NCBI GenBank assembly: GCA_015222755.1
Contig: JADFVX010000075.1
Span: 1 to 37,797 of the forward strand
Reading direction: 5' to 3'
Length of the DNA stretch: 37,797 bases
From: Pseudomonadota bacterium
GTDB lineage: Bacteria > Desulfobacterota > JADFVX01
The notes beneath the pieces were generated by a model. The model saw only the letters and a list, made by a program, of their open reading frames with translations. It made no database searches and was not told where the DNA came from. Both the position numbers and the translations under genes were made by a program. How positions within the stretch are numbered: position 1 is the stretch's first letter; each line of letters starts with the position of its first letter. Of this stretch, positions 15,133 to 25,600 are shown one piece after another.

Positions 15133-15891
15133 TTATTGTTTTGCGCCCCTGCCGCCACGTCTTCCTGCCTTAGTGCGTCCACTCCGGCCTGTCGCTTTTG
15201 CAGGTCCCGCCCTCTCAAGACGCGTTGCTATATATACAATATGCCTCAAACCGCCCTTGCCGGGCCTTTGTTTTTCAAAGGAGAACCCGGCATTTTTAAG
15301 GCGCCCTTCAAATGACTTGTCGGGGTCTTCAGACCATACGGCAAACACACCTCCCGGTGCAAGGGCCTCATGGGTAAGCTCCAGCGCGCCATCGCCGTAG
15401 AAGGCCTCACCTTTCCCCCCATCAGATTCAAATGGCCCTTCGTAGAGATCGAGTATTATTGCATCAAAGCGGCCAGAATCCTCTCCCACAGCCGCCTTCA
15501 TTATTAGTAAAGAAACGTCTTCAATCTCAACGGATACCCGGGGATCCGTCACGGCACTATCTGTAAGGGATGCCAGTGGCCCCTTGCACCATCTTGGCAT
15601 GATTTCGTTGAGCTCTGCCACCTTGATCGATGCGGCAGCAGGAAGGACATCAAGTGCTGCCTTCAGCGTACAGCCCATTCCAAGCCCACCGATCAGCACC
15701 CTGGGGGCCCGTCTCTTCCCCATAGCGTCACAGGCAAGTTCAGAAAGGACGCACTCGGAACGATTGGCAAGAGAGTTCATGAGAACGCGTCCGTCTATAG
15801 TGATAAGGAAATCTCCCTCACCACGCTTGCGCAGCTCAAGTAAGCCGTCAGGGCTTTCAGTACTTTCTATTGTCTCCCAGCGTTTTGCCAA
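15133..15891 (-). CDS. Spermidine synthase-like aminopropyl/methyltransferase-fold protein
   Basis: This 252-residue protein has the SAM/decarboxylated-SAM binding fold of the SpeE family: the loop GGLGMGCTL (about 68-76), an acidic strand end (VAELNE) and ILDLYEGP (about 147-154) in the place of the catalytic aspartate region. It is shorter than true SpeE (about 285) and probably lacks the full N-terminal barrel, so the substrate is uncertain. The last 27 residues are rich in Arg, Gly, Lys and Ala (ATGRSGRTKAGRRGGRG), a disordered basic tail. The start is TTG with GGGGAG four bases upstream. It likely forms a small transcript with the 60-residue gene after it. Confidence 0.75.
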   Translation of the reverse strand: MAKRWETIESTESPDGLLELRKRGEGDFLITIDGRVLMNSLANRSECVLSELACDAMGKRRAPRVLIGGLGMGCTLKAALDVLPAAASIKVAELNEIMPRWCKGPLASLTDSAVTDPRVSVEIEDVSLLIMKAAVGEDSGRFDAIILDLYEGPFESDGGKGEAFYGDGALELTHEALAPGGVFAVWSEDPDKSFEGRLKNAGFSFEKQRPGKGGLRHIVYIATRLERAGPAKATGRSGRTKAGRRGGRGAKQ

Positions 15892-15940
15892 TATACTCCC
15901 CTGCTTTCCCCTTTAAAGGCTCAGCATTCCAGCATAAAAG

Positions 15941-15946
15941 ATTATA
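15941..15946 (-). promoter_or_regulatory. Possible -10 box for the spermidine synthase-like gene
   Basis: A perfect TATAAT lies 50 bases upstream of the TTG start on the minus strand. No good -35 sits 16-18 bases further upstream, so this is weak support for a promoter. Confidence 0.3.
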
Positions 15947-16055
15947 AATTAGTGAGTTCGGATAGCACCCGGGCTGCGGGTCTGGGAATGAGTGTCTGAG
16001 TCATATTGAAATAGACCTCTGATGAGGAGATGTTGTCAAATGACACGCCCATGCT

Positions 16056-16556
16056 CTATCTCCCTTCCCCCGCCTTGATGATTTTTTTCTCCTTGAGCCA
16101 GTCCCTGATAGCCTCACGCATGCCCTTATCGCAAAGATCGGCCCATCGCTCTTTTTCTTCAGGGTATTCAAAAAGGGCCTTTTCAAAGGCCTCTACAGGA
16201 CTACCATCTTCAAGTACTGCATGAAGTTCCTTCTTTAATGCATTATCGGGCAAGCTATTTATAAACTCGGCCATGAGATGCTTTATCATGAAGACAAGTA
16301 CTTTCGGGATGTCTAAGTAACGTTCCTTTTCATAGAACAGGATGTTCTCTGCCGTTTCGACGAGGTCTTTTTTCCACTCCGGCAAAGAGGCTATCTGCTC
16401 GACATCGCTTTCTTTAACGGCCTGCATGACATCATTTGAGACCACCACTATCTCATATTCCTGCCTATCGAAACACAGCCTGCTCCCGTCAAGATCCGGC
16501 CTTTCCAGCTGGTCTATCATGGCATCCATATCTATAACTTTGCCTTTAGTTGTCAT
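16056..16556 (-). CDS. UPF0158 family protein
   Basis: This 166-residue protein matches my memory of the UPF0158 family, whose members end with a segment like AFEKALFEYPEEKERWADLCDKGMREAIRDWLKE, present here from about residue 122. The rest is mostly helical and acidic with no signal or membrane segment. The biochemical function of the family is not known to me. Its ATG overlaps the TGA of ppnN as ATGA, so the two are translationally coupled, which suggests a link with nucleotide metabolism or simply shared expression. Confidence 0.7.
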   Translation of the reverse strand: MTTKGKVIDMDAMIDQLERPDLDGSRLCFDRQEYEIVVVSNDVMQAVKESDVEQIASLPEWKKDLVETAENILFYEKERYLDIPKVLVFMIKHLMAEFINSLPDNALKKELHAVLEDGSPVEAFEKALFEYPEEKERWADLCDKGMREAIRDWLKEKKIIKAGEGR

Positions 16557-17932
16557 TTTATGATCCTGTAGCAGGGGACATACTCTCCTGATAGCTTCAT
16601 CCGTCTCTGGGCTGCGAAGCCGGCAAGCATCTTATCCATAGACTCCATGATGGCCGCCTCTCCACTTATCTCGAATGGGCCATTGGCCTCTATGCTACGT
16701 ACCCCCTCGTCCTTCACGTTGCCTGAAACGATACCGGAGAAGGCCCTGCGTAAATTGGCAGCCAGGTGGTGCCTCTCCTGGTCTTTATGGAGATCAAGCG
16801 AGGCCATATTCTCATGTGTAGGTTCGAATGGATGCTGGAAGGGCTCATCTATCTTTAGCAGCCAGTTGTAGTAGAATGCGTCGCTTTTTGCCTTGCGAAA
16901 TTCATAGACCTGTTCTATGCCCGCCTTCATTTCGCGGGCAACGGAGTCGGGATCATTTATGATGATCTTATAGCGCTGCTGCGCCTCAAGGCCCAGCGTG
17001 TCACCGATAAACAGGTTTATCTCTCTGAAGTAGTCACGGGCAGATTCAGGGCCTGTAAAGATCAGAGGAAATGGTATCTCCTTATTGTCAGGGTGGAGAA
17101 GCACGCCCAGGATATAGAGGATCTCCTCTGCCGTTCCGGGCCCGCCGGGAAACACGATAACACCGTGGCCTGTGCGTACAAAGGCCTCCAGGCGCTTTTC
17201 TATGTCCGGAAGTATGACGAGGTCGTTTACGATTGGGTTTGGCGGTTCAGCGGCGATTATGCCAGGCTCGGACATCCCTATGTAGAGACCGCTCCTTATG
17301 CGCTGCTTGGCATGGGCGATTGTGGCCCCCTTCATTGGCCCTTTCATGGCACCGGGGCCGCATCCTGTGCAGATATCCAGGCCCCTGAGTCCCATGGCGT
17401 GCCCTACTTCACTGGTATATTTATATTCTTCTTCATTTATGGAGTGCCCTCCCCAGCATACGACAAGGTTCGGCACGGTGCGGGGTACCAGTATCCTTGC
17501 ATGGCGCAGTATATGGAACACTGTATTGGTTATCCCTTGCGATGTATTCAGGTCAAACTTGCAGGTGTTCCTGTATACCTCATCCTGAAGGAAGACAACG
17601 TCCCTCAGCACGGCAAAGAGATGCTCGTTTATACCCTTTATCAGTTCTCCGTCTACAAAGGCGCTTGCGGGGGCGTTTTTGAGTTCAAGCTTTATCCCCC
17701 TCTCCTGCTGCACGACCCTTATATCGAAGGATTCAAACTTTTCCAGCAGCTCCTTCCCGTCGTCTATATGGCTGCCGCAGTTGAGAACCGCCAGCGAGCA
17801 GTTGCGGAAGATGCTGTGCATCTCCCCTTCACTGGCATCCAGCAGCCTTGTCACTTCCGTCTTGGAGAGTACCTCCATCCGTCCCTGCGGAGTTATCCGC
17901 GCGTCAAGCACTCCATCTATATTGTTTGTCAT
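16553..17932 (-). CDS. ppnN: Pyrimidine/purine nucleotide 5'-monophosphate nucleosidase
   Basis: This 459-residue protein closely resembles E. coli PpnN (YgdH, about 454 residues) from end to end. It has the N-terminal domain (IFRNCSLAVLNCGS), the LOG/Rossmann core with VVCWGGHSIN (157-166), CTGCGPGAM (188-196) and PGGPGTAEE (262-270), and the C-terminal domain ending YVPCYRI. The enzyme hydrolyses nucleoside monophosphates to a free base and ribose 5-phosphate, and in E. coli it is stimulated by (p)ppGpp. It lies after the pyrimidine synthesis run but behind a terminator, so it probably has separate control. UPF0158 follows with a 4-base overlap. Confidence 0.93.
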   Translation of the reverse strand: MTNNIDGVLDARITPQGRMEVLSKTEVTRLLDASEGEMHSIFRNCSLAVLNCGSHIDDGKELLEKFESFDIRVVQQERGIKLELKNAPASAFVDGELIKGINEHLFAVLRDVVFLQDEVYRNTCKFDLNTSQGITNTVFHILRHARILVPRTVPNLVVCWGGHSINEEEYKYTSEVGHAMGLRGLDICTGCGPGAMKGPMKGATIAHAKQRIRSGLYIGMSEPGIIAAEPPNPIVNDLVILPDIEKRLEAFVRTGHGVIVFPGGPGTAEEILYILGVLLHPDNKEIPFPLIFTGPESARDYFREINLFIGDTLGLEAQQRYKIIINDPDSVAREMKAGIEQVYEFRKAKSDAFYYNWLLKIDEPFQHPFEPTHENMASLDLHKDQERHHLAANLRRAFSGIVSGNVKDEGVRSIEANGPFEISGEAAIMESMDKMLAGFAAQRRMKLSGEYVPCYRIIK

Positions 17933-17971
17933 GGCTTCAAGCTTCCTTTTTTTTGGATTTCAAATAGTAGC

Positions 17972-18005
17972 AAAAAAAGGGAGCAAAAGAAATTCCTTTC
18001 TCCCT
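17972..18005 (-). terminator. Intrinsic terminator after recG
   Basis: On the minus strand a GGGAGAAA arm pairs with TTTC and GCTCCC across an imperfect stem and is followed directly by seven T (17978-17972). It lies about 30 bases after the recG stop and separates the pyr-to-recG run from ppnN. Confidence 0.6.
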
Positions 18006-18034
18006 CTCCCGAGTAAGGTGAATGGCGGCTGCAA

Positions 18035-20479
18035 CTATCCCACAGTTGCAAACTCCAGGCGGCCCCTCCACCTCTCCTTAAGCACAGCACCCACTCTTTT
18101 GTTTTCCGGAGATGAAAGTTCCGGGTCGGCGGCTACAAGGGCAAAGGCATCTTCACGTGCCTCTTTGAGTATCTTTTCGTCTTTTATGATATTTCCTATG
18201 CGGAAATCCGGCATACCCGACTGGCGGGTACCAAGGAAATCGCCCGGCCCGCGTATCTTGAGATCCGCCTCGGAGATATCGAAGCCGCTGGTGTAGCGCT
18301 CCATTACTGAGAGCCTCTGCCTTGCCTCATCGGACTTTTGATACTGGGCAAGAAGAATGCAGAGGGATTTTTCGCTTCCCCGCCCCACCCTGCCCCTCAG
18401 CTGGTGAAGCTGGGAGAGGCCAAAACGCTCGGCATGCTCTACCACCATAATGCTTGCGTTGGGGACATCTATGCCCACCTCTATAACGGTGGTAGAAACA
18501 AGTATCGTGATATCCCCGGCCTTGAATGCCGACATGACGGCATCCTTATCGCCCGGCTTCATCTTTCCATGTATGAGGCCTACACTGAAGGAAGGGAAAT
18601 GCGTCTTGATCTCCTCTGCCATGCTTGTGGCATCGAGAAGGTCCATCTTCTCAGACTCTTCAACTAGCGGATAGACAATGTAGGCCTGCCTGCCCTTTCC
18701 AAGTTCATTATTTATTATAGAGTATACCTTCAGGCGGTCGCGCTCATGATAGACCCTGGTATTAATGGGCTGCCTTCCAGGCGGTAACTCGTCTATTACG
18801 GAAAGCTCCAGGTCACCGTATACTGTCATGGCAAGGGAGCGCGGTATGGGCGTTGCCGTCATGACAAGCATGTTGGGATAGCGGCCTCCGGCCCCCATCT
18901 TCTTGAGCTGGGCGCGCTGCATAACGCCAAAGCGGTGCTGCTCGTCTACAATTCCAAGGCCAAGATTTCTAAAGCTGACACCTTCCTGTATCAGGGCATG
19001 GGTACCTATGACGATATCGGCATCTCCGGCTGCTACCTGCTCTATGTACTCACGTTTTTCTTTGCCCTTCTGGCTTCCCTTTATGAGGGCCACCTTAATG
19101 CCCAGCTCTTCTGCAATACTGCCTATGCTCAGGTAGTGCTGCTCGGCAAGTATCTCCGTTGGCGCCATTATGGCAGCCTGATAACCTGCCTCAATGGCGG
19201 TCAGGGCGGAAGCTAAAGCCACCAGGGTCTTTCCGCAGCCAACATCCCCTTGTATGAGGCGATGCATGGGGAAAGGCGCTGCAAGGTCTGCGTCTATCTC
19301 TCCTATTACGCGTTGCTGGGCCGAGGTAAGCTTAAAGGGAAGTAAGGAGATGAGTTTCTTTCGCAATGCATTGGCAGATCTAAGCTCTATGCCCGGCTCG
19401 ATCTCCACACCATGCTGGCGCAGTGCTATGCCTGCCTCAAGAAAAAAGAACTCATCATAAACAAGGCGCCTGTGGGCCTGGGTGCTTTTATCATTCAATG
19501 CCTCTATGTCTGCATCAATTTCCGGGCGGTGTATTATCCTGAAAGCATCCCCCATTGGCATAAGCTTCCTCTGTCTGCGCAGTCTCTCAGGTATACCGTC
19601 GGGTATAGAGACTGCAAACTCATCTACAATGCGGGACATGATTTTGCGCATCCTCCTCTGTCCCAGCCCTTCTGTAAGGGGGTAGACGGGGAGTATCTGC
19701 TTAAAACTCTCAAGGGCATCCTCACCGGCCTTCAGGCGCTCTGCTTCAGGATGTATCATCTCCCTGCTGCCGCCGAAGGACTTTACATCTCCCGAGGCAA
19801 GTATCTGTTCACCTTCCTTGAAATTGGATTTTATATAACGGAGGTTGTAGTTGAACCACTTAAGGGTAAGGGTGCCAGTACCATCGCCTATGACTACCTC
19901 GAAGACCTTGCGCCTCCCCCTTCCCAGAGGCGCTTCCCCCATGGCAAGGACCTCTCCTGCGACCTGCTGAATCTCACCAGACACTAAATGGGCAATCTTT
20001 TTTAGGTTTCGCCTGTCATCATAGCGGTGAGGTACAAGGTAAAGCGCGTCTTCTACGGTATTTATCCCTTTCCTTGCCAGCAGAGAGGATATCTTTGGCC
20101 CTACCCCCTTTATGACTTGCAGCTCTGTAGACATAGCCCTGCAAGAGACCTCAGTATCTACTGAGGAAGCGTGTCTCTCATTACCTTGGGCATCTTGCGG
20201 TTGACCAGGAGTATTTAGGGAATTGATTGTATTAAGGGCTGTGGCAATGTTTTTTTGCCTGTCTTCAAGGGAGAGGCCGTCAAATCTTGCAAAGTCTTGC
20301 CTTAAGGCTTCGAGTTGTGCTTTCTGGATGTCAGATGCAAGGGGATTTGCGCTGTCTATAAGAGTGGGGATGAGACTTGCGAGATCTTTCACCTTGGCAA
20401 GGTTCGCAAAGCCCTTCTTTGATGCAAAGAGAAGCGGCTTTTGAATCGCCAGAAGCCTCTTTTCAAGTTCGCTTTCCAA
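18035..20479 (-). CDS. recG: ATP-dependent DNA helicase RecG
   Basis: This branch-migration helicase rescues stalled replication forks and processes recombination intermediates. It has 814 residues against 693 in E. coli: about 120 extra residues lie before the wedge domain, which begins near LQVIKGVGPKI (120). The OB-fold wedge covers about 165-260. Helicase motifs include Walker A GDVGCGKT (411-418), the DEQH box in IVDEQHRFG, TATPIPRSLAMT and the motif VI region QLRGRVGRG. N-terminal extensions of this sort are known in several non-enterobacterial RecG proteins. It is the last gene of a tight run, 15 bases after the DUF1858 gene, and is followed by a terminator. Confidence 0.97.
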   Translation of the reverse strand: MESELEKRLLAIQKPLLFASKKGFANLAKVKDLASLIPTLIDSANPLASDIQKAQLEALRQDFARFDGLSLEDRQKNIATALNTINSLNTPGQPQDAQGNERHASSVDTEVSCRAMSTELQVIKGVGPKISSLLARKGINTVEDALYLVPHRYDDRRNLKKIAHLVSGEIQQVAGEVLAMGEAPLGRGRRKVFEVVIGDGTGTLTLKWFNYNLRYIKSNFKEGEQILASGDVKSFGGSREMIHPEAERLKAGEDALESFKQILPVYPLTEGLGQRRMRKIMSRIVDEFAVSIPDGIPERLRRQRKLMPMGDAFRIIHRPEIDADIEALNDKSTQAHRRLVYDEFFFLEAGIALRQHGVEIEPGIELRSANALRKKLISLLPFKLTSAQQRVIGEIDADLAAPFPMHRLIQGDVGCGKTLVALASALTAIEAGYQAAIMAPTEILAEQHYLSIGSIAEELGIKVALIKGSQKGKEKREYIEQVAAGDADIVIGTHALIQEGVSFRNLGLGIVDEQHRFGVMQRAQLKKMGAGGRYPNMLVMTATPIPRSLAMTVYGDLELSVIDELPPGRQPINTRVYHERDRLKVYSIINNELGKGRQAYIVYPLVEESEKMDLLDATSMAEEIKTHFPSFSVGLIHGKMKPGDKDAVMSAFKAGDITILVSTTVIEVGIDVPNASIMVVEHAERFGLSQLHQLRGRVGRGSEKSLCILLAQYQKSDEARQRLSVMERYTSGFDISEADLKIRGPGDFLGTRQSGMPDFRIGNIIKDEKILKEAREDAFALVAADPELSSPENKRVGAVLKERWRGRLEFATVG

Positions 20480-20494
20480 AGATAGCTTACCCTG

Positions 20495-20695
20495 TCAGCC
20501 TGAAATCGCCTTATTCAGGTCTTTGACCAGTCTTTCAAGGTCAAGCCCGTGTGACCACGCGGCGTTTCTCACTGACTCCTGCTCGATGCCAAGGCATCCG
20601 AAACAGTCCAGTTTGTATTTTTTTACAACGTCTTTGGTTTCCGGGTATTTTTTAAACATCTCGCCTATCTTTGTTTCTTCCGTTATTTTAGCCAT
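20495..20695 (-). CDS. DUF1858 domain protein (redox-disulfide type)
   Basis: This 66-residue protein consists of one DUF1858 domain (ITEETKIGEMFKKYPETKDVV, then KLDCFGCLG). The paired cysteines in CFGC are the family hallmark, and members are often annotated as hybrid-cluster-associated redox disulfide proteins or occur at the N-terminus of ScdA/RIC-type iron-repair proteins. The role of a free-standing copy is unproven; iron-sulfur or nitric oxide chemistry is the usual suggestion. It sits between the transglutaminase lipoprotein gene and recG with gaps of 20 and 15 bases. Confidence 0.85.
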   Translation of the reverse strand: MAKITEETKIGEMFKKYPETKDVVKKYKLDCFGCLGIEQESVRNAAWSHGLDLERLVKDLNKAISG

Positions 20696-20715
20696 AATCC
20701 TACCAAACCTTATTT

Positions 20716-22221
20716 TTATTTTTTACTAACTCTATTAATTATCTCTATTTCAATTTTTCCAATAAGTGCCATTATCCTAAGCTGTGCCTCAAAAGAGCCC
20801 TCAGCCAGCTTGATATGAGTAGCGTCGGCAGGAAAGCCGCCTAATATGGTATCAATGGCCAGCCATTTACCTACCCAGACTTCATTCCAGGCATGATACA
20901 TAAAGCCCTCATATTCTGTGGAATAGACTATCCCCGAGATGACTTTTGTCGGCAGGCCTGCAGCCCGGGCAAGGGCCGCATAAAGATTGGCATGTGCCTG
21001 GCACTCACCCTCCCCGCTTTTCAGTGTATCAAGAGCCGATACGGTATCTACAAGGCGCTTACCAATATTGCTGTCCATCCAGCTGTATATTTTCCGGGCC
21101 ACCTCTAAGGCAGAAGTCTCACTCCCTGCAATTTCCCTTGAAAGACCTAAAATCTTTTTATTATCCGAGTTAATTACATGGTCTGCCCCAAGGTAGATTT
21201 CGAAGCTGCCATCCCTGGCCGGCAGGCCGAGAACACGCTCAGGCACAGGCTGTGAAACTACGTTAAGTAAATAGTCCACGCTATCGTTTTTATTGACTGT
21301 TTCCACCACGCTTTGATGGATATCATCAATGAAAGGATAGTCACTGGGGACATTTTTAAGCATGACCCGCAGAGTCTTAATATCTCTGGGAGACTGAAGT
21401 TTTATGTTGCTTTTGACCCTCGTTGAAAGCAGCAGCTCAGCCATTGAAAGTGGTGCAGCAGGGGCAAGGGCATCGACTTTTTCGGCGCGAACAAGACGGA
21501 AGCCGTTGGGAGAGACCTCCTCCACAGTGTCCCCTTCTGCTGTGAGGATCAATTCACCTACAATGCCTTTGAAGCGTTCTTCAAAACGATAGAGCTTGGT
21601 CTTTTCACCTCTGAAAAAACCGCTCTCCTCGGCCATGAGCTTAACAGTCACTTTTTCTACTGCAAGTAGCGGCTCAAGGAGGACATCAAAAACAGCCTCT
21701 TCGCCGACCTTCAGCTTCCTGTCAAGGAGAGCCTGTTTCAAAAGGACCGATGTATAGAGATTCTTACTCCAGTCATATAGCTTGCTGCGCCTGTCACCTG
21801 CATTTATCTCTACAAAAAACTTGTCTCCCCTGCGCTCACCACGGACAGACATACGGTGTTCCATGATGTTCTGTCTATAGTCGAAGGCGAAAAGATGTCC
21901 ATCCTTATCAAGATAAGCGGTCTGTTCCAGCTGGGTGAAGGTTTTATCACCCTCTACTTCCATCTCAATATGGGCAAAACTTTTAACCTGCTGGACCTCT
22001 TTCCCGCCCAGAGTGCCACTTGAAGTCACTCCATGGACGTAACCGATCTTCTTTCCCTGAAAAAAAGCCTCCATCCATTCGTCCTGCAAGATAGACAAAG
22101 ACTTAAATTCGCCGTCAACGATTGCCGGTTTTCGTGACTCAGAGTGACAGGCAGGAAGAAATATCAGTAAAACCGCAAGTAAGGCAGCTTTCTTACTTAA
22201 AGGCGACATCCACGATTTCAT
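20716..22221 (-). CDS. Lipoprotein with transglutaminase-like domain
   Basis: This 501-residue protein starts with a lipoprotein signal (hydrophobic KKAALLAVLLIFLPAC, lipobox Cys25) and is probably anchored to a membrane on the periplasmic side. A long beta-rich region covers about 45-330, with no family I recognise. The C-terminal transglutaminase-like domain (about 370-475) has the full catalytic triad: Cys407 in GECQAHA, His443 in YHAWNEVW and Asp457 in AIDTILGG. Such domains act as cysteine peptidases or cross-linking enzymes. The gene overlaps greA by 29 bases. Met5 is a possible alternative start. Confidence 0.85.
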   Translation of the reverse strand: MKSWMSPLSKKAALLAVLLIFLPACHSESRKPAIVDGEFKSLSILQDEWMEAFFQGKKIGYVHGVTSSGTLGGKEVQQVKSFAHIEMEVEGDKTFTQLEQTAYLDKDGHLFAFDYRQNIMEHRMSVRGERRGDKFFVEINAGDRRSKLYDWSKNLYTSVLLKQALLDRKLKVGEEAVFDVLLEPLLAVEKVTVKLMAEESGFFRGEKTKLYRFEERFKGIVGELILTAEGDTVEEVSPNGFRLVRAEKVDALAPAAPLSMAELLLSTRVKSNIKLQSPRDIKTLRVMLKNVPSDYPFIDDIHQSVVETVNKNDSVDYLLNVVSQPVPERVLGLPARDGSFEIYLGADHVINSDNKKILGLSREIAGSETSALEVARKIYSWMDSNIGKRLVDTVSALDTLKSGEGECQAHANLYAALARAAGLPTKVISGIVYSTEYEGFMYHAWNEVWVGKWLAIDTILGGFPADATHIKLAEGSFEAQLRIMALIGKIEIEIINRVSKK

Positions 22222-22669
22222 ACTCTTTCGAACCGGCCGGTGTGGTGATAGTTACCTCGTCATCCACATTCCTGCCAATAAGCCCTCTGGCAATAGGGGA
22301 CTGCACGGATATTCTACCTGCATTCACATCGGCCTCATCAAGGCCTACTATCTTGTATGTCACCTTTTGATCTGTATCTATATCACAAATAGTAACGGTG
22401 GCCCCAAAGACCACCCTATCGCCTGAAAGTTTTGATATATCGATTATTTCACAGCAGGCAAGTTTAGTATTAATTTCCTTGATGCGTCCTTCGATAAAGC
22501 CCTGTTTTTCCTTTGCGGCATCGTATTCTGCATTTTCCGACAAGTCACCGTGGTCCCGCGCTACTGCAATCGCTTCTATGACCCTGGGGCGCTCTATTGT
22601 CTTTAATCTTTTCAATTCTTCCTGAAGTGCCTTGTGCCCGTCTACAGTAATAGGCTCTCTTCCTTCCAT
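22193..22669 (-). CDS. greA: Transcription elongation factor GreA
   Basis: This 158-residue protein has the normal GreA length and layout. The N-terminal coiled coil starts PITVDGHKALQEELKRLKTIERP, with the acidic tip DLSENAEYDAAKEKQGFIEGR (around 47-67), and the C-terminal domain contains the characteristic ISVQSPIARGLIGR. It enters the secondary channel of RNA polymerase and stimulates cleavage of backtracked RNA. Its start overlaps the last base of carB. A carB-greA neighbourhood is known from several proteobacteria. Confidence 0.97.
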   Translation of the reverse strand: MEGREPITVDGHKALQEELKRLKTIERPRVIEAIAVARDHGDLSENAEYDAAKEKQGFIEGRIKEINTKLACCEIIDISKLSGDRVVFGATVTICDIDTDQKVTYKIVGLDEADVNAGRISVQSPIARGLIGRNVDDEVTITTPAGSKEYEIVDVAFK

Positions 22670-25600
22670 TAATTTGTCTCCTGTTTTTTATGATATTCCT
22701 GTAAGGGCTTTACGCTAAGCCCTTCCTCAAGCTCTGCCTCTATACCCTTAACCGCCGCTTTTGCGCCTGCCACAGTCGTAAAATAAGGTATATTTTTCAA
22801 GAGAGAGGTTCGTCTTATAGAGTATGATGCGGCAATGGCCTCCTTGCCTATAGTCGTGTTTATAACCATGCCTATCTCTGAGCTCTTAAGCCTGTCTACA
22901 ATGTCGGGTCTGCCCTGGCCGACCTTATGTACGAATGTGACAGGAACGTCCCTCTCTATTAGATAGTCTGCCGTACCCTTTGTGGCAACGATCTCAAAAC
23001 TATTTTTGTGAAGGCGCTTAACTGCATCAAAGACGGCAGCCTTGTCCTCATCCCGGACACTGACAAAGATGCGCCCTTCCTTAGGCAACAGCACACCGGC
23101 CCCTTTCTGGGCCTTGGTAAATGCCCGACCGAACTCCTTGTCTATACCCATAACCTCACCGGTAGAGCGCATCTCAGGCCCTAGCAGGGTATCGACTCCC
23201 GGAAATTTCATAAATGGAAAAACGGCCTCCTTGACAGATATAAAATCTGTGCTGATCCTGCCTGAAATACCAAGTTCCTTAAGAGTCATGCCGGACATTA
23301 CTTTAGCCCCGATCTTGGCCAGCGCTACATTGGTGGCCTTGCTGACGAAGGGAACGGTCCTCGATGCCCGGGGATTGACCTCTATGATATAGACCTCGCC
23401 GTCCTTTATGGCGTACTGTATATTCATAAGGCCCTTCACATTAAGCTCCAGTGCCAGAGCCTCTGTCTGCCGGTGTATTTCGTCAAGCATATCCTCTCCT
23501 ACAGAATAAGGAGGGAGTGAACAGGCACTGTCACCGGAATGTATGCCCGCCTCTTCAATATGCTCCATAATGCCTCCCACTACCACGTCGGTGCCGTCCG
23601 ATATGGCATCAACATCAAGCTCTACGGCATCGCTCAGGAAACTGTCTATAAGCACAGGGTGTTCCGGTGAAGCCTTTACAGCGGTATGCATATAAGTTTC
23701 AAGCCCTGCAAGATCGTAGACTATCTCCATAGCCCTTCCGCCCAGCACGTACGAAGGCCTTACAACAACGGGATAGCCGATCTCATCAGCGATCTTTATC
23801 GCTTCGTCCACGGACCTTGCAGTACCATTCTCAGGCTGCTTCAGGCCAAGCTTCTGTAGCATTTCCTTAAAACGTTCCCTGTCTTCAGCCCTGTCTATGC
23901 TGTCAGGGGATGTTCCTATAATAGGCACGCCTTTTTCCCAAAGCGACAGGGCCAGCTTAAGCGGAGTTTGTCCGCCGAACTGCACTATAACGCCTACAGG
24001 CTTTTCTATTTCAACAATATTCAGGACGTCCTCATAGGTAAGAGGCTCGAAGTACAGCCTGTCAGAGGTATCATAGTCGGTACTGACCGTTTCAGGATTG
24101 CAGTTGACCATAATAGTCTCGTAGCCTTCCTCTGCAAGGGCAAAAGAACCGTGAACGCAGCAATAATCAAACTCAATTCCCTGCCCTATGCGGTTAGGCC
24201 CGCCTCCCAGGATAATAATCTTCTTTCTGTCCGTTACATCAGACTCGTCCTCACTCTCGTATGTAGAGTAAAGATAAGGGGTGTGGGCAACAAACTCGGC
24301 ACCGCAGGTATCGACCGTTTTATAGGTAACATTAATTCCGGCAGACAGGCGCTCTAAGCGGACTTCTTCTTCCGTCTTGCCTGAAAGGACGGCTATACGC
24401 CTGTCGGAAAAACCCATCTCCTTGGCCTTTCTAAATACGGCAACATCAATATTTCCACCCTTTGCAGATGCGGCTATTTTAACTTCAAAGGCCACGATCC
24501 GGCGTATATTTTCAAGGAACCAGCGGTCTATCATTGTCAGCTCGAAGACATCATCGATAGACATTCCCCCTCTCAGCGCATCAGCGACATACCATAGCCT
24601 GTCCCACCCGGGAATAGTAAGCTTTTCCCTGAGCTTTGCGCCTTTTTCCTCATCTATACGGCACTTTCCCGACCTGAGCTCTTCAATGCTGAAAAGCTCG
24701 CTTTCAAAGCCGTAGCTGTCGATCTCAAGGGAACGCAGAGACTTCTGAAGGGCCTCCTTGAAGGTACGGCCTATGGACATTGCTTCACCGACAGATTTCA
24801 TCTGCGTTGTCAGGGTCGCATCGGCCTGGGGGAACTTTTCAAAGGCAAACCTGGGGAATTTTACGACTACGTAATCTATAGTCGGTTCAAATGAAGCAGG
24901 CGTTTCCTTTGTTATATCATTCGGTATCTCATCAAGGCTGTAGCCTACGGCCAGCTTTGCAGCTATCTTTGCAATAGGGAAACCGGTTGCCTTGGAAGCA
25001 AGGGCTGAACTCCTTGAAACACGGGGGTTCATCTCTACTATGGCCAGCTTGCCGTTTTCAGGGTTGATTGCGAACTGGACATTTGAACCACCTGTATCGA
25101 CTCCTATTTCACGGATGATCTTTATTGCCGCATCCCTTAAGATCTGGTATTCCTTGTCTGTCAGTGTCTGGGCAGGGGCAACGGTAATACTGTCACCTGT
25201 ATGCACACCCATAGCATCTATATTCTCAATGGAACAGATGATGACGACGTTGTCTTTAGTATCACGCATCACCTCAAGTTCAAACTCCTTCCAGCCAATC
25301 ACCGACTCTTCAAGGAGAACCTCATTGACAGGGCTGGCCTCCAGACCTGCCTTTACCTTCTCTTCATATTCCTCGGCATTGTAGGCTATACTTCCCCCGC
25401 TTCCTCCCATAGTAAAGGAGGGCCTGATAATGACAGGGAAGCCTATTTCGGCAGCTATTGCAAGCGCCTCGTCTATTGTGTGGGCAAAGCCGCTTTTCGG
25501 GACTTCAAGGCCGACACGTTCCATTGCATCCTTAAACTCTTCCCTGTCTTCTGCCATCTTTATGGACTTAAGATTTGCACCGATAAGCTCAACGCCATAT

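Noticed and set aside
17093..18016. Long plus-strand frame (307 codons) opposite ppnN
   Set aside because: It is antisense to a clearly conserved nucleosidase gene, has low-complexity unlikely protein composition and no ribosome site.
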